Shown here piece by piece: positions 48,314 to 60,364 of a stretch of DNA of 64,000 bases. Source of the DNA: Gigaspora margarita (taxonomy: Eukaryota; Glomeromycota; Glomeromycetes; Diversisporales; Gigasporaceae); assembly GCA_009809945.1 (NCBI GenBank), contig WTPW01000924.1:123422-187421 (forward strand), written 5' to 3'. How positions within the stretch are numbered: position 1 is the first letter of the stretch; each line of letters begins with the position of its first letter. A program made the position numbers and the translations under genes. The notes under the pieces are model-generated. The model was not told where the DNA came from, searched no databases, and saw only the letters and a list, made by a program, of their open reading frames with translations.

Positions 48314-48477
48314 CTAACCCATATTTCTTTGAAAGGACTCAATTTCGCTAATGTCTGCTTTTATTGAGAAACGGTAATTAGGAGCTTGTTCAAGTAAACA
48401 TTTTAAAATTGTGAAACGTGGAGCATTATTTAACTGATAAAATATTTGGTCCGAAGCCTTAATGTCTAGAATTAATT
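48314..48477 (-). CDS. Possible terminal exon of an unknown gene
   Basis: A minus-strand frame after a splice-like TTCTAG (about 48472) reads SDQIFYQLNNAPRFTILKCL, then LEQAPNYRFSIKADISEIES and FQRNMG, stop. Composition looks coding, and GTAATG...TTCTAG upstream would make a ~68 nt intron, but I find no convincing upstream exon. Function unknown. Confidence 0.2.
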
Positions 48478-48994
48478 TTATATAAAATATATTTATATTG
48501 AGCCACACAAGTTGATTTTTCATCTTTCATTACCTAGGATAAAAAGAAACTGAAAATTTTATGCGTCATAGTAATACGTACTGTACGTATTTCAAAAAAT
48601 TGCTCACCCCTGTTTGTTTTCTAAGTAAAAAAATTGCGTGTAAAAATAGTTAGGGATAGTTTAAAGCAATGTAGCGGCTATCACAAGAAGCATTTTTAAT
48701 TAGGCTTCAGAAGGTAATTTCCTGGAGCTATTCGTTTTTTTTTTTTGTAAAAAAATGGTTTCGTTGCGATTTTTACATCACACGATCTTGAAATTCGATT
48801 GGTCAAAATTACAGAAGGCGAACAAATTTTTGTGAGTAGGGCGTTGTAGTTGTATCTTTACTATCTTTACATAACTGAGAATTACCGGTAGTCTTTTACT
48901 TTTGTTCGATTCTGGCCAATCAGGAAGCAAGATCAGGTGTAACGCGAAAATTTGAAAAAACAATCACTCTGAAAATCAAATAAGAAACGCTAAA

Positions 48995-49110
48995 AAAAAA
49001 GGTTCTCTTAAAACTTGGTATATAAAAATTTCTCTTTAAACTTGGTATATGAAAGTTTCTCTTAAAACTTGATATATAAAAGGTTCTCTCAAAATTTTAA
49101 TATAACGTTA
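48995..49110. repeat. Short tandem repeat, ~30 bp x 4, before the TPR gene
   Basis: Units GGTTCTCTTAAAACTTGGTA plus TATAAAAA-like spacers, 150 bp upstream of the TPR start. The TATATAAA inside each unit could act as TATA-like elements, but that is a guess. Confidence 0.6.
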
Positions 49111-49263
49111 CTCAAAATTCTATCACTGACCCTAAGTATCAATTTAATAGTATACACACGATTTTGATCAGCAAAAACATTGTTCCACGGACCTTTTAAG
49201 CATTTCCACGCTTATTAATTCATCCATAATTATCAATAATCAAGAAACTAGACAAATATTATA

Positions 49264-50097
49264 ATGGATTTGAAAGAAAGTGGAAAAAATTATTTCGAGG
49301 CGGGTAAATATGAGGAAGCAATAGCAGATTTCAACAAATTTTTAGAAACTGAACCGAAGGATGCATTTGCATTGAAATATCGAGGTGCTTCATACGGAAA
49401 ATTGCAAAGATATAAAGATGCATTTAAGGATTTAAATAAGTCAGTAAAAATCGAATCAAATGATATATTTTCATTACAATACCGAGGAGCAACTTATCGT
49501 ACGTTACAAAAATATGATAAGGCTTTTGAAGATTTAAGTAAAGTATTAGAAGTTGATCCAAATAACGTATTTACTTTATGGAATCGGGGGGAAACTTATC
49601 GGCAGATGGGCTAATATGAGGAATCACTTGTCGATTTAAATAAAGCAATTGATATTGAACCAAATAATGCAAAAGCATTAGCAAGTCGAGGCGAAACTTA
49701 TCGTAGGATGAATAGAAATGATGAAGCTCTTTCAGATCTAAATAAGTCGTTAGAAATTTTAGATTATAAACAAAATGTATCAGCAATAGGAAGTCGAGGG
49801 TTAATTTATCTCAGTATGGAAAAAGACGAATTGGCAATTGCAGATTTTAATAAAACATTAGAGATTGAACCAAATGCATTCTATGCCTTGAAAGGTCGTG
49901 GTGAAGCCTATCACTGTTTGGAAAGATATGATGAAGCTCTTGTAGATTTAAATAAAGCATTGGAAATCGATCCAGATGATCCAACTGCATTATATTATCG
50001 AGGAAGAATTTATCTCATTAGAAAAAAATTTGAAGGACTTATAGATGTAACTAGAGCAATGAACATTGAGCCAAAATTGAAAGAAATGTTCAAGTGA
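49264..50097 (+). CDS. TPR-repeat protein with one in-frame stop
   Basis: A single-exon frame from ATG 49264 (MDLKESGKNYFEAGKYEEAI) to TGA 50095-50097, 277 codons plus stop. It is made almost wholly of eight 34-residue TPR units, each with the pattern RG..Y..L..Y..A..DL.K.LEI.P (for example KYEEAIADFNKFLETEPKD, ERYDEALVDLNKALEIDPDD). Such solenoids bind partner proteins; there is no catalytic domain or membrane segment. TAA at 49612-49614 interrupts it after ETYRQMG, exactly where a Lys (AAA) would fit, and the frame is perfect on both sides. It is a very young pseudogene, a sequencing error, or a readthrough site. The repeats resemble those of the SPRY-TPR gene at 8618. Confidence 0.8.
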
Positions 50098-51228
50098 TGC
50101 GCCAACACTAAAGACCATTTATTACTAGCAATTTGTCATATTAGGTTGTTCAATTCGGAAGTTTTATTTGTCATTGATTTTAAAAAATTTGAAATTACGT
50201 GAATGTATTCAAATTAGTTTTTTTTTTTTTTTTCTTTTTTTTTTTTTTGTTCAATTCTAAATTTTTTTTCTTGCTTGTTCAATTCTAAATTTTCTTTTGA
50301 TGTTAATTGGAATAATTTATGATTAGATTGTTATTTTTTTTTTTTTTCTTGCTTGTTCAATTCTAAATTTTTTTGAAGTTAATTGGAATAGTTTATGATT
50401 AGATTGTTATTTTTTTTTATTTCGTAATAAAATGGTTGTAAATAATAAAATTTAAATGCTTTACAAAATTTCTTATGCAACAACGAAGCTTCTTGATTTT
50501 CGGGATTTCATAAAATAGATTTTAAAAAATTTTATCCTACCAACATCTTTACATATATATATTAGAGTTTGTATTCGTTGAAAAAATCTCTATCCGGTAT
50601 TACCATAATTTACCCGGTACGATCCTTATTATTATAACTAATCAAGAAACAATCCACTTTATCTGTTCCCTAATCCAAATACGATAACTACCGCAGATTA
50701 AAATATGATTGGTCTCCGATTCGTTCAATTCTAACGGAATATTCCTGCCATCTTGTCATTTGTTGAAGGTTTCGCAATTTTTTCGATTTTCAAGTTGTTT
50801 TGTCACAGCATTCTTTCATAGTCATATTTGCAATAGATCGATTTCGCCCAATTTCTCATATAAAATCTCTTGTATTGTTATTCTAAACGAATAAATATTT
50901 GATTCTGTAATATAATGATCGAATCGAAAGACCCGGATCCGCGATGCATGCATTACATAAATCATCTTATTACCGCTATGCAAATCTCTACGGACGATAC
51001 TGAGAATGAATTACTATAAGATCATAAGCTAAGCAAATTTAAATTACTTTTCCGTCCCATTTGCAATGCAGAATCAGGATTTATTGATTTCTGCACTAAT
51101 TCCTATGAGATTAAAAATGTAGTCAAGATAAACTTTTAATTTTTTTTAATTTTTACTGCGTCCAAATATATTTTTAATAAAATGCTTTGCGAATATTCTT
51201 TTCGTAATAATTACGTATTTATCAAAAC
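50098..51228. other. Intergenic; 105 bp direct duplication
   Basis: 50265-50415 holds two tandem copies of CTTGCTTGTTCAATTCTAAA ... TTTATGATTAGATTGTTATT with T-runs between. 50580-50640 has CCGGTATTACC and CCCGGTACG. No gene seen. Confidence 0.5.
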
Positions 51229-51678
51229 TTATAACTTTTCGCTATTTATCGCGGTTTGTGACCTTTGATCATACAATCACCTGATCGTTGTCCGATTTCG
51301 CGATTGTAAAAGATTGTAAAATGCGTTTTTTGGCCAATGATTCAATATTAATATATTTATGTCGCAGCTGATGCTGAAATTTGGACCTATTTTTTGAGGC
51401 GTTTTTTGTCTGCTTTTTTTTTAGGGTTGGGTTAGGGTTTAGGATTAGAATTGACTTATATTTTCAAATCGCGATCCTAAATTTCAGCAGCTGCGACAAT
51501 ATATTATTTTCATAAAATTTATCAGCCATAACTATGCTCACTAAAAAAATCATCATATAATCGCGCAACCAGACAACAATTAGGTGATTGTTCAAGTGAT
51601 TTTATTCGATCGCAGCGATCTATAAATTTGATCAGAAGGCACATCAATTTGCAACCCGCGATAATATGACTCTTATAA
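51229..51678. mobile_element. Palindromic element split by a second MITE
   Basis: Outer arms: TTATAACTTTTCGCTATTTA and ATCGCGGTTTGTGACC face TTGCAACCCGCGATAATATG and ACTCTTATAA; AATCACCTGATCGTTGTCCG faces GACAACAATTAGGTGATT. The centre is occupied by the MITE 51361-51497. Confidence 0.65.
51361..51497. mobile_element. MITE family B, copy 1, telomere-like core
   Basis: GTCGCAGCTGATGCTGAAAT faces ATTTCAGCAGCTGCGAC. The core holds TTAGGGTTGGGTTAGGGTTT and AGGATTAG. Same family as 62212-62410. Confidence 0.75.
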
Positions 51679-52084
51679 ATTTAATATCGTTTAATAAATA
51701 GCCTTGAGCAATCGATTAAATAATCTTACAAAAATTGCACGGATAGAATTTGTTCCATGAACTACCGATAATAATGAGAATAATGAATTAAAGAATTGCG
51801 CCAGACACGTATCTTACAGTATAAGACAGATTAAGTATTAAATATATTTTTTTGTAAGCATATGTTAACTGGTAGTATTTTTACACTGCATGATTTAAAT
51901 AAAATTTATAAGCGAACAAGAAATTTTATTCAAAGCAAAAAAAGTCACTAAATATTTCAACTTGTTTTTAGACCAACCAACAGTCCTGTAAGATAAAAGC
52001 ATATCTATAAATTACGTTTTCGACTAATTAATAATGTATATATACAGTGTTTAAAAATTTAAGGCCATAATTATGATAAATCAT

Positions 52085-52330
52085 TATTAGTTGTATTTTA
52101 AAAAAAAAAGTTTTATGAGTTCACAAAAGTAATTTGGTGAAAAATTTTGAGTTCAATTTTTACAGTAGTAATTTGGCGAAAAGTTTGATATGTTTAATGT
52201 TTTCACGGAAATAATTTGAAGTTTTATGAGTTCAATGTTTTCACGAAAGTAATTTTGTAAAAGCGTTTTCACTAAGCAGTTTGAAAAGATTTCAAAATTT
52301 ATTTTCAAGAAAATAATTTGACGATTAATC
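52085..52330. repeat. Degenerate ~60 bp tandem repeat
   Basis: Three to four units of TTTTATGAGTTCA...TTTTCACGAAAGTAATTTGG. Confidence 0.55.
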
Positions 52331-52543
52331 TAATTAGAAGTGGTGAGGAAATTAGGGCTCTCCTTCATAATCTTATCACGATAATAAGTGCATAATAAAC
52401 ATTTTAAAAAATATAAATAAAACTTTTTAAAAAAAAAAATCTAGAATAAAAAATCTAAATAAAAATGTATATTGTGTATCCGCCGGCTATGTATAGGTAG
52501 CGTATTTATATGATTGTATAACATGTGTATTGTAATGATAGTA

Positions 52544-52764
52544 TTTTTTTTTTTTTTTTTTAAAAGAGAGGTCTATCCTCTATTTCTTTATTTATGATTT
52601 TGCAGATAACTACATATATAATTTACATGTAGGGATTTGCTAATCTATTGGGAAGTAGAGGTAAGAGCTAGTTTACTCTCGACCTAATTCTTTACTAGAA
52701 TGGTCGTAGACCTCTAGCTTTCGAGTAATTTATGTAGGGATGAATGTCCAAGTGTTATTGAGAG
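52544..52764 (-). mobile_element. 5'-truncated LINE copy, 221 bp
   Basis: Matches the 3' end of the full LINE (11712-~11920), for example AAAAGAGAGGTCTATCCTCT, TTCTTTACTAGAATGGTCGT and AGACCTCTAG, with a poly-T tract and 13 bp target duplications TGTAATGATAGTA (52531-52543 and 52765-52777). A typical dead-on-arrival insertion made by target-primed reverse transcription. Confidence 0.92.
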
Positions 52765-52799
52765 TGTAATGATAGTACGTGTATTTGTTTTTTTTTTAT

Positions 52800-55790
52800 A
52801 CACGTTTTATTTATTTTTTCCTTTAGATAAAGAAAATCAAAGCGGTACCATTAGCACTCTCCACATACTTTTTGATTTCAATTCAACATAAATATTCTTA
52901 TAACTTGCCACTAACATGTTTTATTTTTTTTCTTTAGATAATGAAAGACTAAGGCGGAGCCACCAATTTTATTTCATACCATCATTCAACAATAGATACT
53001 CCTCTAACTTGCCATCCGTTTCAACTTCAATTCCATTTCATAATGTTATTTTTCTATCAGCATCCTGCATCTCTGTGGTTTTTGGTAATAAGCAACAGCC
53101 TTATGTTCACTTTTTTCAACCCCAATTCAATCAATATTTACAGTAATGTCCAACACTATTTGCTTCATTAGCATTTCCGATCACTGCTGATTCTTGATAA
53201 TAAATGAATGCTTTATATTCATCCTTTTCAACCATTTACTATAATGATAATAGTTTGCATGAAGCATTTGAAACATAAAATTGATGTTAACAAAAATTTG
53301 CTTCAGATTATATTTGCTTCAGGTCAATTATGTTTATTTTTTCAACCACTTACCATAACGATAACAGCTTATAAGAACGATTTGAATTATGGGATTGATG
53401 GAGAAAAATTAAATTTACATCTGATCAAAAAATTTTAATTTGGAATTTATTAGTGCCTATGTTAGATAAGGATAAGTTTAACAGGATTATAATTGTTTTA
53501 CTAGAATTATTCTAACATGTCTAGTATTGAATAGTGAGAAAATTGACAAGTCATGCATCTGATTAAAATTTTTCAGATCGATTTTTAATTTAAGCTTCAT
53601 TAGGGTTAAAGTAGTATCTAGATTAGAGTAAGAATAAGTATTAGTGGAATTAAAATTGGGTTACTAGTAATGTTCTAATATGTCTAGAATTTAAGAATTT
53701 TTACTTTTCAATTTTTACTATACAGATTATACATTTTTTATCATTTTTTAGTGATATGTTCTATAAATATCTATTTAAAGTAAGAATAGAAATAAGTAAA
53801 ATTATAATGATTTAAATTTTTGTTTTTTATTTATCAAGAATTGAATCAAAATTTTGCCTTTATTTTATTAGAATTAGAGTTTAGGACTAGATTTAGAAAG
53901 TATTAATTAGTAGTAGTTGGTCGGTAGGTTTAGTTAGATTTAGAAATATTAGTTAATAGCTGGTTAAAAAGCTTAGAGTTAGATATAGAAATATTTGTTA
54001 GTTAGTAGTAGTTGATTAGTGAGTTTAGGATTAGTAATTATTAATTCAATAATGTAAGTTTGTGAATTGATGAATTGAATAATAAACTACTAAATGATCT
54101 ACAAACATCTTATATTCATGTAATACTACTATAAATCTAACTCTAACTATCTCTAACTAATGACTTATGTGATTTGCATTGTCTCTAAGAACTGTTCATA
54201 AATTCTTTAGATTAAATTATTTTTGTAAAAATATTTTTAAACATATTGGCTGATTTGATTTTTTGGGCCTTTTTTTCGATAAACTGTTACACAAAAATTT
54301 GCTCCTAAGTGACATTGACAAACTAACAAATGAAGCACTTGTTACAACAAACAAAAGAGCTTTTTTGACATCTAGACAAGTTAAAAACCCAATAAAACTC
54401 AATAAAAGAGCTATGCTAAGCTGTAAAAAGAAGTACTTTTACTGTTTGTTGAAATACTCAGGTGTTTTAGGATGGGTTGGGCATTGTTTGATAGGTTGGT
54501 AAGTATCAAGGATAAATTCAGAAGTTAATTTTCAAAAAATAGCCTTTTTAACCTTGTACTTAATTATAAATGCAAAGCTGGTTAAAAAGGCTGTTTTTGT
54601 GAAAATTCGCTCTGTAATAAATTTTCGTGTAAAATTTCTTTGATAATTCTCAATTATGATTGGTCGATTTTGGGGTCAAAACAAATCGGCTGATATGATA
54701 TTTTTATTATTTTATTATTTGTATAAACTCTATAAATTTGCAGCATAATCAAAAAATCTAAACAAGTCAAATAAATGCTATTTATTTTTCAAGATAGTAG
54801 AAATAATAAAATATCTTCTTAGTAGCATATATGGAATGCTTTGCACTTTATATATACACTATTAAGAGAATATTTTAATTATTTTTCTAGCATTGTAGAA
54901 TAAATAAATCATTTCTCATTTTATTTAATTGCATAATAGTGATTTATATTACAACTTTTATTATAACTTTGTTTTTATTTGCTATGTTTTCAAATAAAAA
55001 CAAATTGGTAATAAAATTGTTATTAATAATAAATTTTTATCATGTACAGTCAACACTTTCTAAACACATGTTTTCTAAATATATTATCTCTCTATATAAA
55101 TAAAAATGGCCTAACCCAAGCTAGGACTTAAAAATAAGTATATTGTTTATATTCTTTAAATGCAGAATATTTTTTCAATTATATATATATAAATATTTTT
55201 TTCTCCAAATGCATTTTAAATACATTAACCAATAAAATTTTAGAATATTTATTATCTTAATAAAATAATCAAATTTTATATTATTTTATTTTTTTGAATA
55301 TAATATATATTTAAAATTATAACAAAAAGAAAATGGTGATCTATTACCATGGCAACCCTTATATAATTGACCAATCATTTTTAAGATTAGCGATTATATA
55401 TAAACAATGATTATTGTTTGATAATCATTGTTTTTTTTTCTAGACTGAAGTTCATTTCGAAGTTGTGTCTGCTTTTTCTGAAAGTTTTTTTTTTGGCTTT
55501 CTTTTTTCTTATTTTCAACTAATACTTCTTTTTCTTCTAGATCAGAGTTACTAATATTTCACAATTTCACTAGGGCTTTACCATTTCTTGCTATTTCATT
55601 AATAGCAATTATGATTAGCAATTAAGTGATGACTATGAGAAAATAAATTACAGGATTAAATATTATATTTTAAAAGTTAGACTTTATATGATACCAAATA
55701 CAAGCAAAAGTTTTTTTTTATAACAATTTTTTTTAATAATTTTTTTTTTGATGGTCAAGAATAATTTGAATTATAAAATTGATTTAATTA
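52800..55790. other. Non-coding, tandem duplication and hairpin
   Basis: 52800-53010 holds two diverged ~115 bp direct copies (ACGTTTTATTTATTTTTTCC, TTTAGATAAAGAAA... AACTTGCCA). 53900-54030 has repeated TTAGTTAGTAGTAGTTG. A weak TIR pair may lie at ~54240/54700 (CATATTGGCTGATTTG). 54529-54605 is a 77 bp hairpin (TTTTCAAAAAATAGCCTTTT facing AAAAAGGCTGTTTTTGTGAA). I find no convincing gene. Confidence 0.45.
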
Positions 55791-57263
55791 TTTAATTGAT
55801 AATCCGCCTGTCAACTGGAGAAAAGGCGAAATATGGTGTGCTTCCATCTAAAAAGATTTTTCTTACTAAGTTAACAATACATGTCCATTAATTGAAAGTT
55901 GTAGAGCTCATCGAGACGCATCTAACGGTGGTTAGATCATCCAAATCAGCCCGGTGGATGGCGAGTTATCGTCGAAAAACGATTGGCCGACTATATAAAA
56001 ATCCGTGACTGCTATAGGCGAAATGTGGCGTGCTTCCATCTAAAACTTTTTTTCTTACTAAGTTAACGATACATATCCACTAATTGAAAGTTGTAGAGCT
56101 CATCGAGACGCATCTAACGGTGGTTAGATCATCCAAATCGGCCCAGTGGATGGCGAGTTATCGTCGAAAAACGATTGGCCGACTATATAAAAAATCCGTG
56201 ACGGAGATTACATATGAAAATTGCTATAGGCGAAATGTGGAGCGCTTCCATCTAAAACTTTTTTTCTTACTAAGTTAACGATACATGTCCACTAATTGAA
56301 AGTTGTATAGCTCGTCGAGACGCATCTAACGGTGGTTAGATCATCCAAATCGGCCCAGTGGATGGCGAGTTATCGTCGAAAAACGATTGGCCGACTATAT
56401 AAAAAATCCGTGACGGAGATTACATATGAAAATTGCTATAGGCGAAATGTGGAGCGCTTCCATCTAAAACTTTTTTTCTTACTAAGTTAACGATACATGT
56501 CCACTAATTGAAAGTTGTATAGATCGTCGAGACGCATCTAACGGTGGTTAGATCATCCAAATCGGCCCGGTGGATGGCGAGATATCGTCGAAAAACGATT
56601 GGCCGACTATATAAAATCTCTATGTAAACAAACATTGTTTACATAGAGATTTTATATAGTCGGCCAATCGTTTTTCGACGATATCTCGCCATCCACCGGG
56701 CCGATTTGGATGATCTAACCACCGTTAGATGCGTCTCGACGATCTATACAACTTTCAATTAGTGGACATGTATCGTTAACTTAGTAAGAAAAAAAGTTTT
56801 AGATGGAAGCGCTCCACATTTCGCCTATAGCAATTTTCATATGTAATCTCCGTCACGGATTTTTTATATAGTCGGCCAATCGTTTTTCGACGATAACTCG
56901 CCATCCACTGGGCCGATTTGGATGATCTAACCACCGTTAGATGCGTCTCGATGAGCTCTACAACTTTCAATTAGTGGATATGTATCGTTAACTTAGTAAG
57001 AAAAAAAGTTTTAGATGGAAGCACGCCACATTTCGCCTATAGCAGTCACGGATTTTTATATAGTCGGCCAATCGTTTTTCGACGATAACTCGCCATCCAC
57101 CGGGCTGATTTGGATGATCTAACCACCGTTAGATGCGTCTCGATGAGCTCTACAACTTTCAATTAATGGACATGTATTGTTAACTTAGTAAGAAAAATCT
57201 TTTTAGATGGAAGCACACCATATTTCGCCTTTTCTCCAGTTGACAGGCGGATTATCAATTAAA
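55791..57263. mobile_element. Asymmetric giant hairpin of 192/212 bp units, 1.47 kb
   Basis: The left arm 55791-56630 and right arm 56636-57263 are inverted copies around a 5 bp loop (AACAT). The left arm holds four unit starts (GGCGAAAT at 55825, 56017, 56229, 56441; spacing 192, 212, 212), the right arm three (spacing 212, 192). The arms therefore differ by exactly one 212 bp unit. Ends TTTAATTGATAATCCGCCTG / CAGGCGGATTATCAATTAAA. Unit motifs: GAGACGCATCTAACGGTGGT, TTAGATCATCCAAATCGGCC, GTCGAAAAACGATTGGCCGA. Identical short open frames on both strands are by-products of the symmetry. Confidence 0.9.
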
Positions 57264-57984
57264 CAAAAATTGATAGTATTATTTGAACTTTGCTTTTTCT
57301 TTATTAGAAATTATTCTAATATCTCAATAAATAAATTTGGATCTTAGTTTTTTTGATCTTTCCTTGTTAGACAACTTGAATTTTTTTTAGTTTCTTTTTT
57401 TTTAATTTTTTTTGTTTTTTGATTTTTTTTTGATTTTTTNNNTTNTNTNTTTNNNTTNNNNNNNNNNNNNNNNTTTTAGNATAAGTATTTTTTTTTGTTT
57501 TTAATTTTATTTTAAACTAATAATTTTNTTTATAATTTGGTGTTTTTTGTTTAAAAATAGCAATTGAATATAAAATAAAACTGAGGCTTCTTTAAAATAA
57601 GTATTTTTTTGTTTTATTTTTTTTGTATTTTTTTTTCTTTGTTACTAACATCTTTTTTTCTCTAGATATATTTCATCATTAGTGATTAGTTGTTATTGTT
57701 AGAGTCATTATAATTGAAGTTATTGTAATTAGAGTTGTCAAAAAGTTGTTGAAGTCGATATTAAATAGAAATTGAACAATGTTAATTTTTTTTAACTTAT
57801 TTGATGCTTTACAAGAAACCAAAGTATTTAGGTTCTAGAAGAAGCTAACAGATAGGCACTATGAAAGTTTTTTGTTTAGTATAGATTTTGCTTTAATTAG
57901 TTAGATTCTATCTATGTACAGCATTATAATTTTATTTGTATTACTATATATTTCTGAAAATACGCTACTTCAAAAATAAGCTAC
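57264..57984. other. T-rich low-complexity DNA with Ns
   Basis: Poly-T tracts, scattered Ns at 57440-57480 and 57528, GTTATTGTAATTAGAG-like short repeats near 57690-57730. No gene seen. Confidence 0.5.
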
Positions 57985-59651
57985 ACTAATTTTTTTCAAT
58001 TTAGTGCATCTGGTGCCAACACTATGTGTATTGTTAAATTGTCAAATGCCCATATTCTGATAGCCCCTAGGTGCATTTGTTCAAATATGGGAATTGCATT
58101 TTTTTTCTGTTCTAACAACAACTCACTATTTTAATAACTGTCTTTATTTGCATCTAGTGCTTTATCATTACCATCCTTTAGTCATCTAATTTCCTCTATC
58201 AAAAAAATCACTTATATGTAAATCTGCGCTAGTGCCTTTTTTCTTAAAGGTTGTTCTCCATGTGGTTCCCAGAAAGCATACATTCCATTATATGCATAAA
58301 AGGTTAATTTATTGTGTATTACCAAAATGTGCAAGTTTTGATTTAAATCTAACTCTAATTGAATTTTTGTTTTATATTCTTTGTCAAGCCATTTGGGCAT
58401 TAATGGTTCATATTCAGAAACTTGATTTAGAAATTCATTCTGATATGCAACCATATCAGGATACTTGTAACCATTAATATATATTCCTTTCTGGTATTGT
58501 TTATATGAAAAATCTAAATGATGCATTCACCATCGCACTGTTCGGACACTTATAGTCTGTGGTATATCAAATTCAAGGCTTGGAAATATATTTTCTTCAA
58601 GGTATTGTTTTGTTGAATAAGGGCTTACTTTAAATTTATTTGATCTAAGGTAGGCAGCTATATGCATACATACTAACTCATTATAGAGAAGAGATTTGAA
58701 TAAATGTTTTTCTTGAAAGCTTAAAAGTATTGCATTATCTATTATAAAAGTTTTCAAGAAAAGTAGATTTAGACGAATATGTAGATAATATAGTAAAATA
58801 TATTATTTTTACTTTTTAAACATAGTGTTGTCCATCTTCTTATATACCAAGCTAGAACCCCAAAATATACATAGATAGGTCAGGTTAATTATAGAGTTAC
58901 TAAAAAAGGAAAGATCTGCAGAAAAAACTTTAAAAATAAGCAAAAAAAATTACTATAAATAGAAAAGATCTGTATAAAAAACTTCAAAAATAAGCAAACC
59001 CATACCTGACCTATCTATGTATATTTTGGGGTCCTACCAAGCTCTATATGCACCTTTTCCATATATCATGATGATAATTTTACTTGAATCTCCTTTTTTT
59101 CTGGTTTGTAACAAATGCAAATATTTAACAACAGATTGATACTAAGCTAGTTCAATTTTTTGGATTTTCTTATTTCATATTAAATTTTCAGTTCATTTAA
59201 TTGTATTCTTAACATCTTTGTATTCAATTATCTCAGCTTCTTGGTATTACTCATCATTTAAATCACTCTCTTCTGATTCTAGAAGTTGGTGAGACTTATT
59301 TAAACTACTTTCCTCACTACTCTCATCATCTTGATCTAAATTATTTTTATCAAAAAAATCAGTTATATGAGCTGATCCTACAGCCATTTTCTTACTTTTA
59401 AGACATTTTCTCTAGTAAGTTCTTACTAAATTTCCTATATAGACAAGTGGTCTTTTTGGAGTTTTTTTTAATTTATTAATAATTTTTTCAGCTTCTTCTT
59501 CGTTTATTACTTCTGTTTCCTCTAATATTTCATCGCCGCTTATATCATTGAACTTACTATTATTTTTGTCAGCATCAGAGTTATTATATAATGATTGCCT
59601 AGCATTTAATGCACTTTTTTGTAGTTGAGCAGTTCACTTTTTTTTAGCCAT
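57985..59651 (-). pseudogene. DDE transposase pseudogene (fungal KRAB-free, winged-helix type)
   Basis: Minus-strand relic from ATG 59651 (MAKKK, TGA, TAQLQKSALNARQSLYNNSD). Then LVYIGNLVRTY, TAG, RKCLKSKKMAVGSAHITDFF, an acidic stretch and a MITE insert. 58757-58527 reads AYLRSNKFKVSPYSTKQYLE and SLEFDIPQTISVRTVRW, a helix-turn-helix-like region. TGA 58529-58527 follows, then MHHLDFSYKQYQKGIYINGY and LHILVIHNKLTFYAYNG, where DE of the usual HDE motif is changed to NK, and FWEPHGEQPLRKKA. The last block, IPIFEQMHLGAIRIWAFDNL plus TIHIVLAPDAL, carries the next catalytic Asp (58060-58005). I recall this layout from uncharacterised fungal transposases; no family name is certain. Stops, frame changes and lost catalytic residues make it dead. 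Confidence 0.7.
58854..59034. mobile_element. MITE in the transposase relic, 9 bp target duplication
   Basis: 181 bp with ends ACCCCAAAATATACATAGAT / ATCTATGTATATTTTGGGGT and target duplications TACCAAGCT at 58845-58853 and 59035-59043. The 9 bp duplication fits a Mutator-like source. Internal direct repeat AAGATCTG...AAAAACTT. Confidence 0.85.
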
Positions 59652-60171
59652 TTTTTAAAAAAGAAGCTTCATGATTTTTAAACAATTTGATCAAATACAA
59701 CTTTATTGTAAGTTCAATAATTTAATACTTGATTGAACTTATTAATTTAAAAAATCTTTCTTTTTATAATTTAGACATGTTTAACATTTTTAATTACCAA
59801 TTTACCAGAAATTTTGTACTATGCAATGGAAGTATTTTTCAAACTATATCCATTTTTGTTCTGACCATCTATATATTTTTTCTTTAATTTTGCTATTTTT
59901 CTTATCTTTACAAACATTTTACCTTAGCCTAATTTAGAATTTTACTTTTTTATTCATATTGATAACATGATTTTAAATTAATTGCTTAATTTTGGTTAGT
60001 ATTTTTGTATGAGTATTCATCTACTTATTTGCGCTATCAGTAGGTTTCAATTATATTCAAATGCTATTTTTGTTTTTATAGCCAAGTCAGATAAAGAAAT
60101 TACATATGCCCAAATATTTATCAAGACATAATCTTGTATGGCTAATAGTTTGACTATAGATTTTTAAATAA
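59652..60171. other. Upstream of the transposase relic, nothing recognised
   Basis: AT-rich; no coding or repeat structure that I can support. Confidence 0.4.
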
Positions 60172-60364
60172 GTGCCACTAAAGAGTTGAATTCTTGATTT
60201 TCAGATATTTGGCTTGAAAGCTTATTTTATATTTAATCACCATTATTATTTTAGTATTCTGCATCTATTATTACTTTGGGTATTTCATTAGAATCATCTG
60301 AGAAGCTTGTATTTTTCAAATCAACTATTTAAAAATCAAGAATTACTCTTTTATTTGGTGGCAC
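60172..60364. mobile_element. MITE, 193 bp
   Basis: GTGCCACTAAAGAGTTGAAT and TCTTGATTTT face AAAATCAAGAATTACTCTTT and TATTTGGTGGCAC. Confidence 0.7.

Noticed and set aside
56084..56970. Two identical 64-codon frames on opposite strands
   Set aside because: They are images of one another in the two arms of the hairpin, begin with non-ATG codons and match no coding pattern.
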